From the NCBI GenBank assembly GCA_035476575.1, contig DATILL010000118.1, forward strand, positions 1 through 34,605: a DNA stretch of 34,605 nt, read 5' to 3'. Each line of letters begins with the position of its first letter. Position 1 is the stretch's first letter. Source of the stretch: DATILL01 sp035476575. Its GTDB lineage: Bacteria > Actinomycetota > Actinomycetes > Mycobacteriales > JACQDL01. The translations under genes were made by a program, and so were the position numbers. A model generated the notes under the pieces. That model was not told where the DNA came from, ran no database searches, and saw only the letters and a program-made list of their open reading frames with translations. Shown one piece after another: positions 29,490-34,605 of this stretch.

Positions 29490-30827
29490 ATGGGACTGCT
29501 AGGGCGGGCCGGAGTGGTGGCTGCCGTGGGGGCAGTGTTCCTGGCCGGGCATGGCGGGGTCAACGTCAGCAACGCGACGCCCGGGGTCGGCTATGTCAGG
29601 GTGGCGCACCTGTCGCCGGACACGGCCCCGTTCGACGCGCGGCTCACAGCCAGCGGCCAGCGCAGGCCGACGTCGACCCTGACCAACCTCAGCTACGGCG
29701 AGATCTCGGCGTACCAGCGGCTGCCCGCGGGTGACGTCGCCGTGGCGTTGCGCGGGGCCGGCACCGGCGAGCAAGGCACGGTGCTGCTGTCGAGCACGGT
29801 GCACGTCGTGGCTGGCCGGTCCTACACCCTGGCGGTCGGCGGGCTGCGCGCCCAGCTCGCGCTCCGGGTGGTCGGGGACGACGTCCGGGCCGCACCGGCC
29901 GGGCAGGCCAAGCTGCGGGTGCTGCACGCCGCGACCAAGCTCGACCCGGCCGCGGTGGCGGTCGACGCCGCGCGGGTGCTCTTCCCGTCGGCGGGGTTCG
30001 GCACGGTGAGCAGGTACGTCGACGTGCCGGCCGGGCCACACGTGCTGTCGGCGAGCGGGGCCGGGCCGGGGCAGGTCAAGGTGGCGGCGACGCTGACTGC
30101 GACGCTGGCCGGGAACGCGGTCTACTCGCTGCTCGTGCTGGACGCCGCGGCGGGGCCGAAGCTGGTCCTGCACACTGACGCGACCGGTCCGGTCCGGGTG
30201 CCGACGGGTCCGGTGCAGACCGGTGGCGGCGGCATGGCGGTGGCCGGGCGGCTCGTGGCGCTGCCGGTCGGGGGCGGCCTGCTGCCGCCCAGTGGTCCAG
30301 TCTTGGCCGGTGGTCCAGTCCTGGCGGGTGGTTCAGTCCTGGCCGGAGCGGCGTTCGACGGGCGGCGGACCACGCCGTCCGGTACGCCGGTGCCGGTGGA
30401 GCTGCGGGTTCCCCGCGTCGGGATACGGACGCCGCTCGGCGGGCTGCACCTGGACCAGGCCGGTGCGCTGCGGGCGCCTTCTGACTACGGCGTGGCCGGG
30501 TGGTACGACGGCGGGCCGGCACCGGGGGAGCCCGGGCCGGCGGTCTTGGCGGGGCACGTGGACTCGCGGTCCGGGCCGGCGGTGTTCGCCCGGCTGCGGG
30601 AGCTGCGGTCCGGGGACGTGGTGCTGGTCCGGCGGGCCGACGGGCGGACCCTGCGGTACGTGGTGACGGCGGTGGCCCGGTACTCCAAGGCGCGGTTCCC
30701 CACCAGCCTGGTGTACGCGCCGCGGCCGGACACCGAGCTCCGGCTGATCACCTGCACCGGGTCGTTCGACGCGGCGCAGGGGTCGTACCGCGACAACCTG
30801 GTGGTGACCGCCGTCCCCGCCCGCTGA
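29490..30827 (+). CDS. DUF4397-class F-like sortase fusion protein
   Basis: A 445-aa exported protein; the ATG has GGGAGGG four bases upstream. A signal-peptide-like segment (AGVVAAVGAVFLAGHG) precedes a DUF4397 repeat region (about 30-235: YVRVAHLSPDTAPFDARLT, AKLRVLHAATKLDPAAVAVD). A low-complexity linker with three copies of GPVLAG/GSVLAG (about 269-287) follows. The C-terminal sortase has the triad His356 (LAGHVDS), Cys422 (ITCTGSFD) and Arg434 (SYRDN). Sortases join surface proteins to the wall or to each other; class E/F enzymes are typical of actinobacteria. DUF4397 is usually a separate secreted protein, so here it may position the enzyme at the surface. Confidence 0.87.
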   Translation: MGLLGRAGVVAAVGAVFLAGHGGVNVSNATPGVGYVRVAHLSPDTAPFDARLTASGQRRPTSTLTNLSYGEISAYQRLPAGDVAVALRGAGTGEQGTVLLSSTVHVVAGRSYTLAVGGLRAQLALRVVGDDVRAAPAGQAKLRVLHAATKLDPAAVAVDAARVLFPSAGFGTVSRYVDVPAGPHVLSASGAGPGQVKVAATLTATLAGNAVYSLLVLDAAAGPKLVLHTDATGPVRVPTGPVQTGGGGMAVAGRLVALPVGGGLLPPSGPVLAGGPVLAGGSVLAGAAFDGRRTTPSGTPVPVELRVPRVGIRTPLGGLHLDQAGALRAPSDYGVAGWYDGGPAPGEPGPAVLAGHVDSRSGPAVFARLRELRSGDVVLVRRADGRTLRYVVTAVARYSKARFPTSLVYAPRPDTELRLITCTGSFDAAQGSYRDNLVVTAVPAR

Positions 30828-30867
30828 GCCGAACCTCGCGTCCGACGTCCGACGTCCGCTGACCTGA

Positions 30868-30888
30868 CCTGACCTGGCCTAGGTCAGG
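30868..30888 (+). terminator. Hairpin after the sortase gene
   Basis: CCTGACCT (30868-30875) pairs with AGGTCAGG (30881-30888) around GGCCT. It is preceded by short tandem repeats (CGACGTC-type and CTGAC-type). There is no T-tract, so termination is a moderate guess. Confidence 0.45.
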
Positions 30889-31039
30889 CTGTCGGTGCTG
30901 GCCATGGCCAGGGGAACGGGTAGAGCTCGGGGTCACCTGGTGTGTCGTGGCGTAGCGAGAGAGGGCTCCTGATAGCCGAGGGTCAACCATTTCCGCTATC
31001 GTGCGGCTATCGTGAAGTACGTGATTGATCGGGGGTGAC

Positions 31040-31513
31040 GTGGTCGCGAGACGGGTGTTCCTCAGTTGGTGCCACACCGACCGGGCAGCCAAGGATGCGC
31101 TGATGCGTCCCCTGCTGGACCACTTGCGGATCTTGAACGGCGTCGAGGTGTCGTGGTGGGAGGACTCGCATATCGCCTTGGGTGAGGACTGGCGTCGGCG
31201 GATCCTGGCCAGCCTGGAGGGGTGTGACTACGGGTTGCTGCTGCTCAGCCCGGCCTTCCTGGCCAGCGGGTTCATCCTGGCGGAGGAGCTTCCAAGGTTC
31301 GTCGGGCCGGACGCGGCCAAGGGGGCGCTGCCGGTCATGCTGAAGCGGGTTCCGCTTGATGGCTCCCGCCAGTTGCACGGGGTGGACCGGCACCAGACCT
31401 TCACCGACCCTCGGAACGGTCGTTGCTTCACCGAGACCCGAGGAGCCGATCGAGAGCGCTTCGTTTCGGATTTGGCGACGGCCGTCTGGCGCCGGATGCT
31501 CGGCGACGGATGA
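31040..31513 (+). CDS. Stand-alone TIR-domain protein
   Basis: A 157-aa TIR domain: strand A RRVFLSWCHTDRAAK (4-18), the BB-type region VSWWEDSHIALGEDWRRRIL, strand D DYGLLLLSPAFLASGF and the helix with Glu82/Glu83 (ILAEELPRF), the usual place of the NADase glutamate. Bacterial TIR proteins in defence systems cleave NAD+ or make cyclic nucleotides when a sensor partner is triggered. The GTG at 31040 has GGGGG about four bases upstream; a TTG at 31025 is possible. Its stop overlaps the ATG of the STAND gene (ATGA at 31510-31513), so sensor and TIR are probably made together. Whether it is an active NADase or an adaptor cannot be told from sequence. Confidence 0.82.
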   Translation: MVARRVFLSWCHTDRAAKDALMRPLLDHLRILNGVEVSWWEDSHIALGEDWRRRILASLEGCDYGLLLLSPAFLASGFILAEELPRFVGPDAAKGALPVMLKRVPLDGSRQLHGVDRHQTFTDPRNGRCFTETRGADRERFVSDLATAVWRRMLGDG

Positions 31514-34500
31514 GCCGGCTGCCTGAGCGTGCCGTGACTCGGCTGCTGGACCGGTTCGCCGATGACCTGACGGGCCGCCAGCGGGACCGGCTGCGCGCTC
31601 TGGCGAGGCTGATCGACCCAGCGGGGCGGATCCCGTTGGCGCGGGCGTTGCAGGTCGCCACCCCGGAGGGCGATGAGCAGGCCCGGCAGGCCGCCTTCCG
31701 GAAGTTCCGCGCCTCGGTCACCGAGGCGACCGGCACGCAGTTGCGGTTGGTCGTCGACTCTCGCAAGACCAGCCCTGAGAGCAGGTACTGCTGGTTTGAG
31801 GGTGTGGATGAGACCAGCGATGAGCTGGCCGAGCGGTCCGAGCGCGAGTCGAGACGACACACCGGTGAGCGGGTGGTGCCTCCGGCCGCGGCAGAGGTCC
31901 TGGACCCGCCGCGGATCACGGTCTACGTCAGCACCGCCGTCACGGCGCGGGCTGCCACGGCGGGGCTGGAGCGGGCCTTCCTCGAGCTGCTGCGCGAGCG
32001 GCTGGCGGCCTGTGGCGATCGGCGCTACCGAGTCACCTCGATGCACGAGACCGCGATCGGGGTCGAGCGAGCGGCCCATCGGCACCGGTTGCGGGAAGAG
32101 GCGGACATTGTGCTTTCGCTGACGTCACCGGCATACCTGGGTGACTCGGGTGGCGACGATGCCTGGGCAGCGCACCATCCCGAGCACCGGCTGCTGTTCG
32201 CCTTGGAGAAGCTGCCCGTTGGGGCACGCTCCCGCCACCTGCCGCTGGACCAGGTCCAGCTTGCGGCGCGCCCGTTCAGCCACCGGACGACTCAGACGGC
32301 AAAGGCAGAGTACGTCGACGACTGCCTCGGCGCGATCTACGCGGCTGTGACCCAGCGCGAAACACTGGACCGGGCCCGACGGCGGATGCCTTCTGCTCCG
32401 CCGGACGACCCTGGTCTTCGGGAGTGGGCGCGGCAGCAACTGCTCCGGCGGCTGGACGACGCGGTGCCGGTGTGGCCACGGGCCAGTGAGACCTCCCTGC
32501 GTGCCGGGCTGGCCACCGAGCTCGGCCATCACAACCGGGGCAGGCACCTGGGCGAGCCCGTGTCGGCGGTGGACCGCCTGGTCACCTGGGCCACCCGCGA
32601 CTCCGCCGACGCCCCGCCGCTGTGCGCGCTGCTCGGCGACGTCGGGATGGGCAAGACCACCACCACCAAGCTGTTCACCCAGAAGCTGCTGCAGCTTCGT
32701 ACGGACGACCAGGATGTTCCGCTGCCGATCCTGTTCGACCTGCGCGACCTGCCGGTGCCGGTGGTGCGGGAGAGTCCTCACCTCCGCCGGATCGTTGACT
32801 GCCTGCTGGACGCCTCGGCCTCCTCCGGGCGCCGCCCGTCCGCGGATGAGGTGCTGGACCTGGTCGGCCGCGGCAACTGCGTACTGATCTTCGACGGCCT
32901 GGACGAGATCCTGGTCCACCTCGGTCCGCACCAGGGTCAGGTGTTCACCCGCACCCTATGGCGGGCGACCGAAGACGCCTGGCTCGACCGGCACGACCGC
33001 GGCACCGGCGACCGGTCCGACAGCCGGCATGGTCCGCACCCGGCGACACCCAGCAAGCTGCTGCTGTCGTGCCGGACCCACTACTTCCGCTCGGTGAGCG
33101 AGGAGACCGCGCACTTCACCGGTCAGCACCGGGACGGCCCGGTAGCCCGCGACTACCTGGCGCTGATCATGTTGCCGTTCAGCGAGGAGCAGATCCGCGA
33201 CTACCTGGCCGGCAATGTGCCCGATGCCGATGTCGACACCCTGATGGAGCTGATCGGCAGCGTGCACAACCTGCGGGAGATCGCCGAACGCCCGCTGACC
33301 TTGCGGATGATCACCCAGCAGCTCGAGCTGGTCGAGCGGGCCACGCTTGCCGGTCGGGTGGTGCGCCCGGTCGACCTGTACGCCTCCTTCGTCGAGCAGT
33401 GGCTTACTCGCGACAACGGCAAGCACTGCCTGCTGCCGCGGCACAAGCAGTTGCTGATGGAGCACCTGGCCGCCGAGTTATGGCGCAGTGGCCGGCTCGG
33501 CTGGAGCACGGACGACGTTGAGCAGTGGCTGCTGGAGTTCCTGGCCGCCCGCCCCGATCTTGAGCTGCACTACACCAGCCGCACCCCCGACCTGTGGAAG
33601 GAGGACCTGCGCACCGCCACGTTCCTGGTCCGGCGCGAGGATGACGCCTACACATTTGCCCACACCTCACTGCGCGAGTACTTCCTGGCCGGCTATCTGG
33701 CCCGTGCGCTGGAGCTCGGCCCGGACCAGATGCGGGTAGTCGAGCAACGATGGCGGATGCCGGTGCCGAGCCGGGAGACCCTCGCCTTCCTCGGGCAACA
33801 ACTGGCCGGCCTCGCCCCGCGGCAGTGGGACAGGTGCCGCGCGGCGTTGTCCGCGCTGGCGACCGCGACTCCTGAGCCGGCGCCCGAGCCGGGGCGCGCT
33901 GGCGACCGCCCCCAGGTGTCGCCGGCCGCCGTGCTCGCGTTCGCCTACGGGCTCGCCGCCACCGCGGGCAGCTACCCGCACCATCGCCTGGCCGGCTCCC
34001 GGCTCGACGGCGCCGACCTGCGCCGCTGGCACCTCGGGGGCGGGGACCAGCCGACGGTCGACCTGCGCGGCGTCAGCCTTGCCGGCGCCGACCTGTCCGA
34101 CGCCGTGCTGGACCGGGTCGACCTGCGGGACGCCGACCTGACCGGCGCCAACCTGACCCGCACTGAGCTGCACCACAGCGACCTGCGGGGCCTGGACGTC
34201 CGTGGCGGCACCCTGGTGGGCACCATCCTGCGCGGCTGCCGGCTGCACGGCACCCGCTGGGCCGCCGCGGCCGCGCACCGGGCTCAGGCCGTGGCCTGCG
34301 AGCCGCCGCACGAGCCGGCGCTGCCCGGGTGGCTGCTGGCCCCGTCGGCGTCGCCCGCCCCGCGCAGCGCCCGGCTCGTCTCCCTGACCGGTCACACCGG
34401 CGGGGTGTGGGGGTGCGGGTACAGCCCGGACGGCACCCGGATCGTCACCGCCAGCGACGACGGCACGGCGCGGGTCTGGGACGCGGGCACCGGTGAGCCG

Positions 34501-34605
34501 CTGCTGAGCCTGACCGGTCACACCAGCACGGTGTGGGGGTGCGGGTACAGCCCGGACGGCACCCGGATCGTCACCGCCAGCGACGACGGCACGGCGCGGG
34601 TCTGG
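31510..34605 (+). CDS. STAND NTPase: TIR-like, NACHT, pentapeptide and WD40 repeats (3' end outside window)
   Basis: At least 1032 residues, open at the window edge. Order: a helical N-terminal region (about 1-95) resembling an effector-associated adaptor; a divergent TIR-like domain (about 132-285: RITVYVSTAVTARAA, EEADIVLSLTSPAYLGDS); NACHT with Walker A GDVGMGKTTTT (about 376) and Walker B VLIFDGLDEIL (about 458), then LLLSCRTHYFR, ERPLTLRMITQQLE and FAHTSLREYFLAGYLA; pentapeptide repeats (about 828-915: LRGVSLAGADLSDAVLDRVD); and WD40 repeats from about 955 (SPDGTRIVTASDDGTARVW). STAND proteins oligomerise when the repeat region binds a trigger and then switch on effectors. The overlapping TIR gene is the obvious partner. 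Anti-phage function is inferred, not shown. Confidence 0.88.
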   Translation, partial: MSRLPERAVTRLLDRFADDLTGRQRDRLRALARLIDPAGRIPLARALQVATPEGDEQARQAAFRKFRASVTEATGTQLRLVVDSRKTSPESRYCWFEGVDETSDELAERSERESRRHTGERVVPPAAAEVLDPPRITVYVSTAVTARAATAGLERAFLELLRERLAACGDRRYRVTSMHETAIGVERAAHRHRLREEADIVLSLTSPAYLGDSGGDDAWAAHHPEHRLLFALEKLPVGARSRHLPLDQVQLAARPFSHRTTQTAKAEYVDDCLGAIYAAVTQRETLDRARRRMPSAPPDDPGLREWARQQLLRRLDDAVPVWPRASETSLRAGLATELGHHNRGRHLGEPVSAVDRLVTWATRDSADAPPLCALLGDVGMGKTTTTKLFTQKLLQLRTDDQDVPLPILFDLRDLPVPVVRESPHLRRIVDCLLDASASSGRRPSADEVLDLVGRGNCVLIFDGLDEILVHLGPHQGQVFTRTLWRATEDAWLDRHDRGTGDRSDSRHGPHPATPSKLLLSCRTHYFRSVSEETAHFTGQHRDGPVARDYLALIMLPFSEEQIRDYLAGNVPDADVDTLMELIGSVHNLREIAERPLTLRMITQQLELVERATLAGRVVRPVDLYASFVEQWLTRDNGKHCLLPRHKQLLMEHLAAELWRSGRLGWSTDDVEQWLLEFLAARPDLELHYTSRTPDLWKEDLRTATFLVRREDDAYTFAHTSLREYFLAGYLARALELGPDQMRVVEQRWRMPVPSRETLAFLGQQLAGLAPRQWDRCRAALSALATATPEPAPEPGRAGDRPQVSPAAVLAFAYGLAATAGSYPHHRLAGSRLDGADLRRWHLGGGDQPTVDLRGVSLAGADLSDAVLDRVDLRDADLTGANLTRTELHHSDLRGLDVRGGTLVGTILRGCRLHGTRWAAAAAHRAQAVACEPPHEPALPGWLLAPSASPAPRSARLVSLTGHTGGVWGCGYSPDGTRIVTASDDGTARVWDAGTGEPLLSLTGHTSTVWGCGYSPDGTRIVTASDDGTARVW
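34384..34605 (+). repeat. 126-bp WD40-coding tandem repeat, cut by window end
   Basis: Units begin at 34384 and 34510, exactly 126 bp (42 codons) apart. The DNA is identical over nearly all the 96 bases of the second unit that are visible; the differences seen lie in the GG versus ST position after GHT. Such identity between blades points to recent duplication and a sensor array that can change repeat number. Confidence 0.85.

Overview
The window is GC-rich, tightly packed DNA. GTG starts, four-base stop/start overlaps, leaderless-looking promoters and protein families such as near-identical TPR and WD40 repeats, CHAT, WYL, XRE-TPR and class-F-like sortase point to a large-genome actinobacterium. 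Frankia, Micromonosporaceae or a relative is my guess; the sequence does not settle the genus.

Layout. (1) 1-1.7 kb: the 3' end of a TPR-repeat gene, then a NYN-domain nuclease on the minus strand. (2) 1.9-9.6 kb: an apparent conflict or stress cluster. A SNF2-type helicase is translationally coupled to a zinc-ribbon/coiled-coil protein of unknown function. These converge on an intracellular subtilisin (S8), which is divergent from a TPR-CHAT protease. (3) 9.7-11.3 kb: a HAD-like protein without the catalytic Asp, then debris of a Phd-like antitoxin, an Abi-like gene and a small ORF. (4) 11.3-17.8 kb: the selenocysteine machinery: selB and selA on minus, tRNA-Sec on minus, selD on plus. Two arrays of a GGTSACC motif with the same strict 19/31-bp spacing (50-bp period) lie directly upstream of selA and of selD, in the same orientation relative to each gene. 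Between them, next to the 3' end of tRNA-Sec, lie two multiply frameshifted pseudogenes. (5) 18-22.6 kb: NAD-dependent epimerase, DUF1232 protein, coiled-coil protein, a VapBC-like pair, an XRE-TPR regulator and a Nudix hydrolase. (6) 22.7-25.5 kb: two tiny ORFs closed by a 17-bp hairpin, a 342-aa unknown protein, and a gene-poor segment bounded by two exact 17-bp direct repeats. (7) 25.8-30.8 kb: a lid-less Hsp70, a WYL regulator, a lipoprotein and a DUF4397-sortase fusion. (8) 31-34.6 kb: a TIR protein overlapping a large STAND NTPase (TIR-like, NACHT, pentapeptide, WD40) that runs off the window.

How it fits together. SelA, SelB, SelD and tRNA-Sec form a complete bacterial selenocysteine insertion set; no selenoprotein is visible here. 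The shared arrays suggest common control of the two sel promoters. The protease pair, the helicase pair and the TIR/STAND pair resemble NTPase- and protease-based conflict systems of multicellular bacteria. That reading is inference from domains and layout; nothing in the sequence proves defence.
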